A DNA stretch of 5,153 nucleotides from Candidatus Hydrogenedentota bacterium (GCA_007130675.1 SLSB01000254.1:1-5153); one strand, 5' to 3'; numbered from the stretch's first letter, positions 1 to 4,669 are shown. Notes: a model not told the origin generated them from the letters alone. Program-made: numbers and translations.

Positions 1-122
1 AACGCCTTGCCGACGCCTCCGGGTCCCCAGAACAACATGGCGTTGGGAATGCGTCCGCGCTCGAGGATCTGGCGCATCAACCGAACGGCCACTTCCTGAT
101 CTTGAATATCGGAAAAACTCAC
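1..122 (-). CDS. holB: DNA polymerase III delta-prime subunit, N-terminal part (cut by window edge)
   Basis: Only the first 40 codons are inside the window. The start is GTG at 122-120, overlapping the tmk stop by 4 bases (GTGA). The visible protein begins SFSDIQDQEVAVRLMRQIL, continues ERGRIPNAMLFWGP and reaches a Walker A loop GPGGVGKA at residues 33-40. The opening FSDI.xQE, then GRIPNAMLF and GPGGVGK, is the usual start of the clamp-loader AAA+ subunits. The family role is to load the beta sliding clamp onto DNA as part of the DnaX complex. DnaX (tau/gamma) is the main alternative, but DnaX usually has GKT at the Walker A end, whereas here GKA follows, as in delta-prime. The position directly after tmk is a common one for holB, which supports the call. 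A GGGG run inside the end of tmk is the only Shine-Dalgarno-like sequence, so translation is probably coupled to tmk. Confidence 0.85.
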   Translation of the reverse strand, partial: MSFSDIQDQEVAVRLMRQILERGRIPNAMLFWGPGGVGKA

Positions 123-745
123 GGCTGCCCCACTATCGCACGCACCAGTTCATACACCACCTCGGCCACGGCCTCGGGCGGCTGCGCGGCGTCCACTACT
201 TTCACCCGCTCGGGTTCGGCCTCGGCGATACGCAGGAATTCGGCGCGCACGCGCTCGTGAAACTCGACGGGTTCGCACTCGATGCGGTCCCGGTGGCCCA
301 CAGCGGCCGCGCGCTCGAGGCCCATGGCGACGGGCACATCGAAGACAATGGTCAGGTCGGGCCACACCCCGCCCGTGGCCACGCGATGAAGGTTGAGCAC
401 CGTATCGCGCGGCAGCACGCGGCCCGCCCCTTGATACGCGGTGGTGCTGTCGGCGAACCGGTCGCATAAGACGATCGTTCCCGCCTCGAGTGCCGGCTGG
501 ATGCGTTCGGCGACGTGCTGTGCCCGCGCGGCTTCGTACAGCAAGAGTTCGGCCACCGGGCACAGGGCCGTGTTTGCGGGATCGAGCAGGATGCCTCGAA
601 TGGTCTCGGCAATGGGGGTTCCCCCGGGCTCACGTGTGCGCAACACGCGGCGCCCCTCGGCTTCGAGGCGTTGGCCTAGCAGGGTCATCTGCGTCGTTTT
701 GCCGCAGCCTTCCACGCCCTCGAGGGTAATGAATACCCCGTTCAT
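119..745 (-). CDS. tmk: Thymidylate kinase (dTMP kinase)
   Basis: A 208-residue protein, the normal family length, which phosphorylates dTMP to dTDP with ATP in the cytoplasm for DNA synthesis. The P-loop is GVEGCGKTT at residues 10-18. TREPGGT at 37-43 and DRFADSTTAYQG at 95-106 are the substrate-binding motifs, and the LID region around HRDRIE lies at 151-156. The P-loop lacks the arginine of the eukaryote-like class and the arginine sits in the LID, as in the E. coli-like class. The ATG at 745 is chosen because it gives the standard MNGVFITLEG start; the reading frame stays open upstream only because it runs antisense-in-frame through tyrA. The ATG overlaps the tyrA stop by 4 bases (ATGA), with GGGAGAG just upstream as ribosome binding site. 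The TGA stop overlaps the GTG of holB. Confidence 0.97.
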   Translation of the reverse strand: MNGVFITLEGVEGCGKTTQMTLLGQRLEAEGRRVLRTREPGGTPIAETIRGILLDPANTALCPVAELLLYEAARAQHVAERIQPALEAGTIVLCDRFADSTTAYQGAGRVLPRDTVLNLHRVATGGVWPDLTIVFDVPVAMGLERAAAVGHRDRIECEPVEFHERVRAEFLRIAEAEPERVKVVDAAQPPEAVAEVVYELVRAIVGQP

Positions 746-1599
746 GACTCTCCCAGTGCTTTGCCCCGGGCCTCCTGCGCATCGGCAAAGAACGCATCGA
801 GTTCTTCCGCGCGCCCTTCGGCGACCATGCGCCGCACGTCGGCGACGTCGCGTTCGAGGGCTTCGAGGCCCTCCGCGATGGCCTTGCGGTTGGTTAGGCA
901 GATATCCCGCCACAATTCGGGGCGTCCCGCCGCCACACGGGTGACGTCGCGAAAGCCCGTGCCCACCATGGGGCGCACGTCTCCTGATGACGCGGCGAGG
1001 CGGGCGACGCATCCCGCGACGATATGGGGGATATGGCTGGTGCGGGCCACCAGCGCGTCATGCAGCGCCGGCTCGATGGCCACCACCCGCGCGCCTACCG
1101 CTTGCCATAGCGCAGTGACTTCGCCGCGCGCTTCAGCCGCGGCGGGATTTGAATCCACGATGGTGACACACCCTTCATACAGGGTTGGTGTGGCATGCTC
1201 GGGACCGAATTTTTCGGACCCGGCCATGGGGTGGCTTCCAATGAATCGCAAGGGCGCGGGCCATGTGCGGGCGGCGTGTTCACAAATCTCGGCCTTGGTG
1301 CTGGCTACGTCGGTGACAAGCGCAGATGCTTCGCATACCGGCTGTATGGCATCGAGCATTGCGGGCACGGCGCCCGCCGGTGTACAAACAACAATCAGGT
1401 CCGCCCCCCGGCACGCCTCGACGGGGTCGAGGTATTCTTGATCGATAATGCCCAACGCCGCGGCTTTCTCGAGGGTCTCGGGATTACGGCCCACACCGCG
1501 CACCGTATCCGTGAGTTGCCGGGCCTTGAGAGCCAGCGCCAGCGACCCGCCGAGCAATCCCACTCCAATGATGGTTACCGCGCCATAACGCTGGGTCAC
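742..1599 (-). CDS. tyrA: Prephenate (or arogenate) dehydrogenase, single-domain TyrA
   Basis: A 285-residue NAD(P)-dependent dehydrogenase of tyrosine synthesis, which oxidatively decarboxylates prephenate or arogenate. The Rossmann motif is IIGVGLLGGS at residues 10-19. DVASTK lies at 97-102. GSHPMAGSE at 121-129 carries the conserved histidine 123. SHIPH at 188-192 carries the second active-site histidine, and GFRDVTRVA at 215-223 carries the substrate-binding arginine. No chorismate mutase domain precedes it and no ACT domain follows, so feedback by tyrosine through ACT is not expected. At the end of the second beta strand the sequence is GVGRNPE, with Arg38 and no acidic residue, which may favour NADP (inference). 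The start is GTG at 1599: it overlaps the hisA TGA by 4 bases and has GGAGG 7 nt upstream. There is no ATG in the short stretch before the Rossmann motif. The protein ends 4 bases into tmk. Confidence 0.93.
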   Translation of the reverse strand: MTQRYGAVTIIGVGLLGGSLALALKARQLTDTVRGVGRNPETLEKAAALGIIDQEYLDPVEACRGADLIVVCTPAGAVPAMLDAIQPVCEASALVTDVASTKAEICEHAARTWPAPLRFIGSHPMAGSEKFGPEHATPTLYEGCVTIVDSNPAAAEARGEVTALWQAVGARVVAIEPALHDALVARTSHIPHIVAGCVARLAASSGDVRPMVGTGFRDVTRVAAGRPELWRDICLTNRKAIAEGLEALERDVADVRRMVAEGRAEELDAFFADAQEARGKALGES

Positions 1600-2324
1600 G
1601 CCCCTCCCTCCGCAATTGCGACCGCTTGGGCCAAATCCACGGTTCCCAGATACAATGCCCGGCCGATGATCGCCTCGTCCACCCCATCGGCCTCGAGGGC
1701 TTTCAGGCTGCGCACATCGTCCAGCGAGGAGATGCCTCCCGAAGCGGTCACGGGAATCGTGAGCGCTCGGGCAACGGCGCCGGTTGCTTGTAGATTGGGC
1801 CCCTTCATCATGCCGTCGCTGTTGATGTCGGTATAGATGACCCTGGCCACGCCGGCGGTCTCCATCTCTTGCGCAAACGCGACGGCGTCGGCGTCGGTTG
1901 CTTCGCGCCAAGCGCTCAACGACACACGTCCGTCGCGCGCATCTACGCCGACGGCAATCTTGCCCGGGTAGGCGGCGATGGCTTCGGCAAGAAACCCCCG
2001 GTTGTGATAGGCGGCGGTTCCCAGGATGACGCGCTCGGCGCCGGCCTCGATTGCTGTTGCGGCGTCGGCCATGGTGCGGATGCCTCCGCCGATTTCGTAG
2101 GGCACGCGTGCGTCGTGGAGGGCGCGCAGCGCATCGAGCGCGCACAACCGCCCTTCCCGGGCGCCATCAAGATCGACAATATGGACCAGCCCCTTGGCGA
2201 TCTCGAACCAGCGGCGAGCCTGCTCGACCGGGTCCTCGGAAAACACGGTCTCCTGGGCATAATCACCCTGCACCAGATTGACGCAGCGCCCGCCCCGAAT
2301 ATCCACGGCCGGTACTATACGCAT
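1596..2324 (-). CDS. hisA: Phosphoribosylformimino-5-aminoimidazole carboxamide ribotide isomerase
   Basis: A 242-residue TIM barrel of usual HisA length, catalysing the Amadori isomerisation of ProFAR to PRFAR, a middle step of histidine synthesis. The protein opens MRIVPAVDIRGGRCVNLVQG with catalytic Asp8. Further marks are VHIVDLDGA at 47-55, EIGGGIRT at 77-84 (first phosphate site), GVDARDG at 126-132 with the second catalytic Asp at 128, YTDINSDGM at 164-172, and SGGISS at 195-200 with IIGRALY at 219-225 (second phosphate site). HisF is excluded because the N-terminus has the HisA VDIRGG form and not the HisF DVKDGRVVKG form. It starts 11 nt after rplT with only a weak AGG Shine-Dalgarno, so it probably depends on ribosomes arriving from rplT. 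No other his gene is in view; its place behind rplT is unusual. Confidence 0.96.
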   Translation of the reverse strand: MRIVPAVDIRGGRCVNLVQGDYAQETVFSEDPVEQARRWFEIAKGLVHIVDLDGAREGRLCALDALRALHDARVPYEIGGGIRTMADAATAIEAGAERVILGTAAYHNRGFLAEAIAAYPGKIAVGVDARDGRVSLSAWREATDADAVAFAQEMETAGVARVIYTDINSDGMMKGPNLQATGAVARALTIPVTASGGISSLDDVRSLKALEADGVDEAIIGRALYLGTVDLAQAVAIAEGGA

Positions 2325-2335
2325 GGTTGGTCTGC

Positions 2336-2692
2336 CTAATCGAGTTCGGCTTTTGCCAATTCTACCAGTTTGGTAAACGCCGCCTCGTCGGACACGGCCA
2401 TTTCGGCCAGCATTTTGCGGTTCACGTCGATGTTTGCCTTGCGCAGTCCCAGAATAAAGCGGCTGTAGGGGATGCCGTTTGCTCGCGTTGCTGCGTTGAT
2501 CCGCGCAATCCAGAGTTTACGGAAATCGCGTTTGCGCACTTTCCGGTCCCGGTAGGCATATTGCCCCGCATGATCGACGGCTTGGCGGGCGGTCTTTAGA
2601 AGCCGGTGCCGACTTCCCCGGTATCCGGAGGCCAGCTTGATGAATTTCTTTCGGCGGCGGCGCGACGCGGACGCATTGGTTGAACGTGACAT
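2336..2692 (-). CDS. rplT: 50S ribosomal protein L20
   Basis: A 118-residue, very basic protein of normal L20 length. It binds 23S rRNA and is needed early in 50S assembly; in several bacteria it also represses its own operon by binding the mRNA. The body is typical: KKFIKLASGYRGSR at 15-28, AGQYAYRDRKVRKRDFR at 42-58, LWIARINAATRANG at 60-73, YSRFILGL at 76-83, then a C-terminal domain ending VELAKAELD. The first 14 residues (MSRSTNASASRRRR) differ from the more usual MARVKRG type start, but the ATG at 2692 has GAGG 9 nt upstream and no better start exists. It follows rpmI by 65 nt and precedes hisA by 11 nt. Confidence 0.97.
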   Translation of the reverse strand: MSRSTNASASRRRRKKFIKLASGYRGSRHRLLKTARQAVDHAGQYAYRDRKVRKRDFRKLWIARINAATRANGIPYSRFILGLRKANIDVNRKMLAEMAVSDEAAFTKLVELAKAELD

Positions 2693-2715
2693 GACTCAAT
2701 TCCTCACAACGTTAG

Positions 2716-2730
2716 CCGTCCTGTGGACGG
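2716..2730 (-). promoter_or_regulatory. Perfect 6-bp stem-loop between rpmI and rplT
   Basis: In the rpmI-rplT gap the mRNA reads CCGTCCACAGGACGG, a 6-bp perfect GC-rich stem with a 3-nt loop. No U-run follows, so it is not an intrinsic terminator. It may be a stability or processing element, or part of a ribosomal-protein binding site; nothing in the sequence decides this. Confidence 0.4.
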
Positions 2731-2757
2731 GAGTGATTTCCATTTTTCGAGCACACC

Positions 2758-2955
2758 TTATCCGTAGGGCAGCATCTGCTTGACCCGGGCGGCGTCCTCG
2801 GGGCCCAGAATGGCGGCCGTGCGCAGGTTGCGCCTGCGCTTTGCGGATTTGTGTGTTTTCAAGTGGCTTGAAAACGCCTTGTGCCGCTTTATTTTTCCTC
2901 GTTTCGTGAGTTTGAACCGCTTTGCGGCGGATTTGTTGGTCTTCATCTTTGGCAT
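2758..2955 (-). CDS. rpmI: 50S ribosomal protein L35
   Basis: A 65-residue basic ribosomal protein of exactly the usual length. It begins MPKMKTNKSAAKRFKLT, continues with KRGKIKRHKAFSSH and HKSAKRRRNLR, and ends ARVKQMLPYG, all characteristic of bacterial L35. It is a structural component of the large subunit. The ATG at 2955 has the strongest ribosome binding site of the window: AAGGAGGTG at 2970-2962, with 8 nt between GGAGG and the start. Its place between infC and rplT is the conserved order of this operon. The 178-nt gap before it holds a stem-loop at 3083-3049 that could regulate rpmI and rplT together. Confidence 0.97.
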   Translation of the reverse strand: MPKMKTNKSAAKRFKLTKRGKIKRHKAFSSHLKTHKSAKRRRNLRTAAILGPEDAARVKQMLPYG

Positions 2956-3048
2956 AAGTTACACCTCCTTCATCTCCGGCTTACCGGCCACTTGGCGCGT
3001 GTGCTGGGTTAGACAGCCCGCACCGCTGAGGTTACAGCCTCCGGCCAA

Positions 3049-3083
3049 GGCGCATGCCACTGCGCTTACGGCATGGCAGCGCC
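3049..3083 (-). promoter_or_regulatory. Bulged stem-loop in the infC-rpmI gap, candidate L20 operator
   Basis: In mRNA orientation one arm is GGCGC, a 4-nt bulge TGCC, then ATGCC. The loop is 11 nt and the other arm is GGCATGCGCC, giving ten base pairs. It has no U-run. In E. coli the L20 translational operator lies in this same region before rpmI. Its position therefore suggests feedback control, but I cannot show similarity to the L20 site of 23S rRNA by eye. It could also simply be a stabilising 3' structure for infC mRNA. Confidence 0.4.
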
Positions 3084-3133
3084 GCCTGGCGCGCGGAGCC
3101 CGCACGGAGCATCCATGCGGCCACAAGCCGCGA

Positions 3134-3772
3134 CTACGTTGCGTCTCCCGCAGTTTGCGGGGTTTCTTCTTTCGGGGACTTGTCCGAAGACGTGTCCGTG
3201 GATTTCTGCCGGTTCTCTTGGCGCGTTTTTTTCGTCGCGTTCTTACCCGGCGTGAGCATCAAGACCATGTTGCGCCCCTCGAGCCGCGCCCGGCTGGCGT
3301 CGGGCGGATCATCCAGCAGATCAGCCGTATCCTCGACTACCCGGGCCAAGAGGTCGCGGCCAAACTCGGGATGGGCCATTTCGCGTCCGCGAAACATGAT
3401 CGTCACTTTGACTTTGTTTCCATCCTGTAGAAACTCACGTGCGTGATTGGTCTTGTAGTCGAAATCGTGTTTGTCGATTTTGGGTCGGTACTTGACCTCT
3501 TTCACGGTCACGGTATGCTGATGTTTCTTGGATTCCTTGGCGCGTTTGCTTTGCTGATACTTGTATTTTCCGAAGTCGAGAATGCGGCATACGGGAGGCC
3601 GGGCATTCGGCGCGACCTCGACGAGGTCGAGTCCCCGTTCCTCCGCCTCGCGCAACGCATCTTCCGGGCTCATAATGCCCAATTGCTCGCCTTCGTCATC
3701 GATGACGCGCACTTGCCGGGCACGAATCCGCTCATTGATTCGTATCCGGCCGGTTCCATCTGTCCTAGCGAT
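3134..3772 (-). CDS. infC: Translation initiation factor IF-3, probable ATC start
   Basis: IF3 binds the 30S subunit, prevents 50S joining and checks the start codon and initiator tRNA. With the start proposed here the protein has 212 residues. The N-domain is RIRINERIRARQVRVIDD at 9-26 and GEQLGIMS at 28-35. The linker region carries VEVAPNARPPVCRILDFGKY at 51-70. The C-domain carries VKEVKYRPKIDKHDFDYKTN at 90-109 and IMFRGREMAHPE at 125-136, ending EGRNMVLMLTP at 165-175. Residues 177-212 are a hydrophilic tail rich in K, T, S, D and E, beyond the normal IF3 end. The first usual start codon in frame is GTG at 3712, but it would delete the conserved INERIRARQ. Upstream of it, back to an in-frame TGA, there is no ATG, GTG or TTG. 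ATC at 3772 has GGAGG 7 nt upstream and gives ARTDGTGRIRINERIR, so it is the best start. infC leads the operon to rpmI. Confidence 0.95.
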   Translation of the reverse strand: MARTDGTGRIRINERIRARQVRVIDDEGEQLGIMSPEDALREAEERGLDLVEVAPNARPPVCRILDFGKYKYQQSKRAKESKKHQHTVTVKEVKYRPKIDKHDFDYKTNHAREFLQDGNKVKVTIMFRGREMAHPEFGRDLLARVVEDTADLLDDPPDASRARLEGRNMVLMLTPGKNATKKTRQENRQKSTDTSSDKSPKEETPQTAGDAT

Positions 3773-3785
3773 AAGTCATCCTCCC
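3770..3785 (-). promoter_or_regulatory. Ribosome binding site and ATC start codon of infC
   Basis: The mRNA reads GGGAGG, then 7 nt (ATGACTT), then ATC. An in-frame TGA sits inside these 7 nt, so translation in the infC frame cannot begin further upstream. The ATG directly after GGAGG is in another frame, has no spacing, and ends at TAG after four codons. AUU, AUC and AUA starts are known for infC in other bacteria and let IF3, which discriminates against them, repress itself. Confidence 0.7.
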
Positions 3786-3818
3786 TGGGGAAATCCCCAA
3801 CCTGTTCCCGGGGACAGG
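3786..3818 (-). promoter_or_regulatory. Two small hairpins just upstream of the infC ribosome binding site
   Basis: TGGGGATTTCCCCA (3799-3786) forms a 5-bp stem with a 4-nt loop ending directly before GGGAGG. The preceding 18 nt (3818-3801) are a near-palindrome with CCTGT/ACAGG arms around a CCCGGG core. The GGGG and CCCC runs can also pair in other registers with each other or with GGGG at 3824-3821. Alternative folds near the Shine-Dalgarno are therefore possible; no ligand or protein can be named. Confidence 0.4.
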
Positions 3819-3845
3819 CACCCCGTCGTTATAGCCGCGCGCCAC

Positions 3846-3882
3846 AAAAAAACGCGGCATAGAGCGCCAGCTCTCTGCCGCG
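3846..3882 (-). terminator. Intrinsic terminator in the infC leader, probable attenuator
   Basis: On the minus strand the arms GCGGCAGAGAGC and GCTCTATGCCGC, plus one further C-G pair at the base, form 12 pairs of 13 with a single G/A mismatch and a 4-nt loop. A run of seven T follows. This is a complete rho-independent terminator, placed 73 nt before the infC start and pointing toward it. The nearest intact minus-strand gene upstream ends at 5047, more than 1.1 kb away, and a promoter candidate lies between. It is thus more likely an attenuator of the infC operon than the end of another transcript. The B. subtilis infC-rpmI-rplT leader is known to be controlled by L20 in this way. Confidence 0.75.
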
Positions 3883-3991
3883 GCCTACCGCAGATCATGC
3901 AGAACTATTCTACACATAACCCTGCTGGCAGGCTTAAAACCGCCGCAAGGTGAGAAGCCGGCGCTTCTTCTTACTCTTGAACTATGCGTGA

Positions 3992-4021
3992 AGCGTATCA
4001 AAACCGCCATGCATCTGTCAA
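3992..4021 (-). promoter_or_regulatory. Candidate sigma70-type promoter of the infC operon
   Basis: The minus strand carries a perfect TTGACA (4021-4016), an 18-nt spacer and TACGCT (3997-3992). TACGCT keeps the three most conserved -10 positions (TA...T) and is preceded by TGA, giving an extended -10 (TGnTAnnnT). Transcription would begin near 3985, leaving an untranslated leader of about 210 nt. That leader includes a 6-bp hairpin AGAAGC/GCTTCT (3968-3953), the terminator at 3882-3846 and the hairpins before the ribosome binding site. A second -10-like TAGAAT lies at about 3915-3910 but has no good -35. Confidence 0.5.
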
Positions 4022-4074
4022 TTTCTCCTTTTCCGCCGAATCGCTGGCCAAGCACAGGTGAAGTTGGGGCCAAG

Positions 4075-4091
4075 GGAGCTGTTGAAAAACC
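4075..4091 (+). repeat. Left terminal inverted repeat of the 368-bp element
   Basis: GGAGCTGTTGAAAAACC. It matches the reverse complement of 4426-4442 at 16 of 17 positions. The core CTGTTGAAAAA resembles ends I associate with IS elements, from memory only. Confidence 0.75.
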
Positions 4092-4425
4092 GGTGCCAAC
4101 GCCAGAAATTCAGTTTTTGATTGCAGCCCCGTCAGGGGCGACCTGAGATAGCCCGGGGCAAGGCGCGCGGTCACGCGTGCCGGCGCCCCGGGGAAACACA
4201 CCCCACAGGGCTGAGCCCTGAAAGGGCGAGCTGGAAGGAAGGTGTGAGAATCTGTCTCATTGAGGTCCGGGACGCCCCTACAGGGCTTCCGCTTATGGGG
4301 CTGTGTTCCTGGGGCGACGCTTCGCTCTGCCCCAGGCTATGCTAGGTAGCCCCTTCGGGGCGCGACCGAAGCGTGAAGGGCTCGGAACATGCACGAGCGA
4401 TTGCCAAATCTTCGGGACGCGGAAG

Positions 4426-4442
4426 GGTTTTTCAACAGTTCC
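4426..4442 (-). repeat. Right terminal inverted repeat of the 368-bp element
   Basis: Read on the minus strand it is GGAACTGTTGAAAAACC, differing from the left end only at position 4 (A for G). The flanking bases beyond both ends do not show a convincing target-site duplication. Confidence 0.75.
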
Positions 4443-4461
4443 ATAGTAACCATTTATAAGG
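4443..4461 (+). repeat. Imperfect direct repeat, copy 1
   Basis: ATAGTAACCATTTATAAGG, starting directly at the edge of the palindromic element. It matches 4582-4600 at 16 of 19 positions. The two copies lie 120 bp apart and enclose the sulfatase remnant. Confidence 0.45.
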
Positions 4462-4462
4462 A

Positions 4463-4567
4463 TCACGTCTCTGCCGTGACCGCGGGATTGGGGGTCGGAA
4501 ACCGGGCGTTGGTTTCTTCCTGCCAGGCGTGGAGTTTTTCGGCCAATTCCTGCACTTTTTCCGGCAT
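4463..4567 (-). pseudogene. C-terminal remnant of a sulfatase gene
   Basis: The minus strand encodes MPEKVQELAEKLHAWQEETN followed by ARFPTPNPAVTAET and a TGA stop. The pattern ELAEKLHAW.....A..PTPNP is the characteristic end of many type I (formylglycine-dependent) sulfatases, where a short helix precedes a PTPNP tail. The frame is open upstream, but the residues there (such as PYNWLLSPFIS) do not look like sulfatase, and the catalytic CxPxR region (expected hundreds of residues earlier) is absent. I therefore read it as the last part of a decayed gene whose body was lost or replaced by repeat DNA. The ATG at 4567 is probably just an internal or chance codon. A small expressed peptide of 34 or 58 residues is possible but not supported; no ribosome binding site is seen. 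Confidence 0.55.
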
Positions 4568-4581
4568 GGAAATAAACGGGG

Positions 4582-4600
4582 ACAGTAACCAATTATAGGG
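4582..4600 (+). repeat. Imperfect direct repeat, copy 2
   Basis: ACAGTAACCAATTATAGGG, partner of 4443-4461. It is preceded by AATAAACGGGG, and marks the point where the sulfatase-like reading ends upstream. Confidence 0.45.
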
Positions 4601-4640
4601 CATTCTCGTGCAGCCTGCCGAGGTCGGTAAGAAGGCCATC

Positions 4641-4669
4641 CGCAGATTACGCAGATGGACGCAGATTTT
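4641..4669 (+). repeat. Short tandem GCAGAT array
   Basis: Three successive units CGCAGATTA, CGCAGATGGA and CGCAGATTTT, with a 9-10 bp period. Similar CGCAGATTACGCAGAT strings occur as dispersed intergenic repeats in many GC-rich bacteria (recalled, not searched). Too short and without unique spacers, so not CRISPR. Confidence 0.6.

Larger units (their letters stand above)
4075..4442. mobile_element. 368-bp MITE-like palindromic element without transposase
   Basis: The ends are 17-bp inverted repeats with one mismatch. Inside, two arms mirror each other: GCCCC/GGGGC hairpin, ACCT...ATAGCC, a large hairpin with 8-bp stem, AACACA and a CCCCAYA-like run, then short GGGC/GCCC hairpins, around a central TGAGA/TCTCA stem at 4245-4259. 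For example 4126-4159 matches the reverse complement of 4329-4361 at 27 of 34 aligned positions. The left large hairpin (4152-4192) has an 8-bp base stem and an inner GC-rich stem with a GTCA loop; the right one (4308-4336) has an 8-bp stem CCTGGGGC/GCCCCAGG. No open frame resembles a transposase. It looks like a non-autonomous element or two inverted copies of a REP-like repeat. No clear target duplication is visible. Confidence 0.65.

Noticed and set aside
441..944. 167-codon plus-strand frame opposite tmk and tyrA
   Set aside because: It crosses two well-identified genes on the other strand and ends in Arg/Pro-rich sequence.
119..1012. 297-codon frame extending tmk upstream
   Set aside because: The extra 89 codons are an Arg-rich shadow of tyrA; ATG at 745 gives the normal Tmk N-terminus.
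761..1441. 226-codon plus-strand frame opposite tyrA
   Set aside because: Ser/Ala/Arg-rich composition typical of an antisense shadow in GC-rich DNA; no motif or ribosome binding site.
742..2145. 467-codon minus-strand reading frame extending tyrA far upstream
   Set aside because: The first 182 codons are an Arg-rich shadow of hisA in another frame; the TyrA family start is at GTG 1599 with a good ribosome binding site.
2780..3430. 216-codon plus-strand frame across rpmI and infC
   Set aside because: Antisense shadow of two ribosomal operon genes; no family features.
3134..3712. infC starting at GTG 3712
   Set aside because: It would remove the conserved INERIRARQ at the IF3 N-terminus and has no Shine-Dalgarno at proper distance.
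3765..3779. Four-codon leader ORF ATG ACT TAT CGC TAG at the infC start
   Set aside because: Its ATG touches GGAGG without spacing, so it is unlikely to be translated; it is more likely the spacer of the ATC start.
3953..3968. AGAAGC/GCTTCT hairpin as a plus-strand terminator
   Set aside because: No plus-strand gene precedes it and the T-rich tail is broken; it is better seen as part of the infC leader.
4641..4669. Possible CRISPR array
   Set aside because: Units are 9-10 bp and adjacent, without spacers of constant length.
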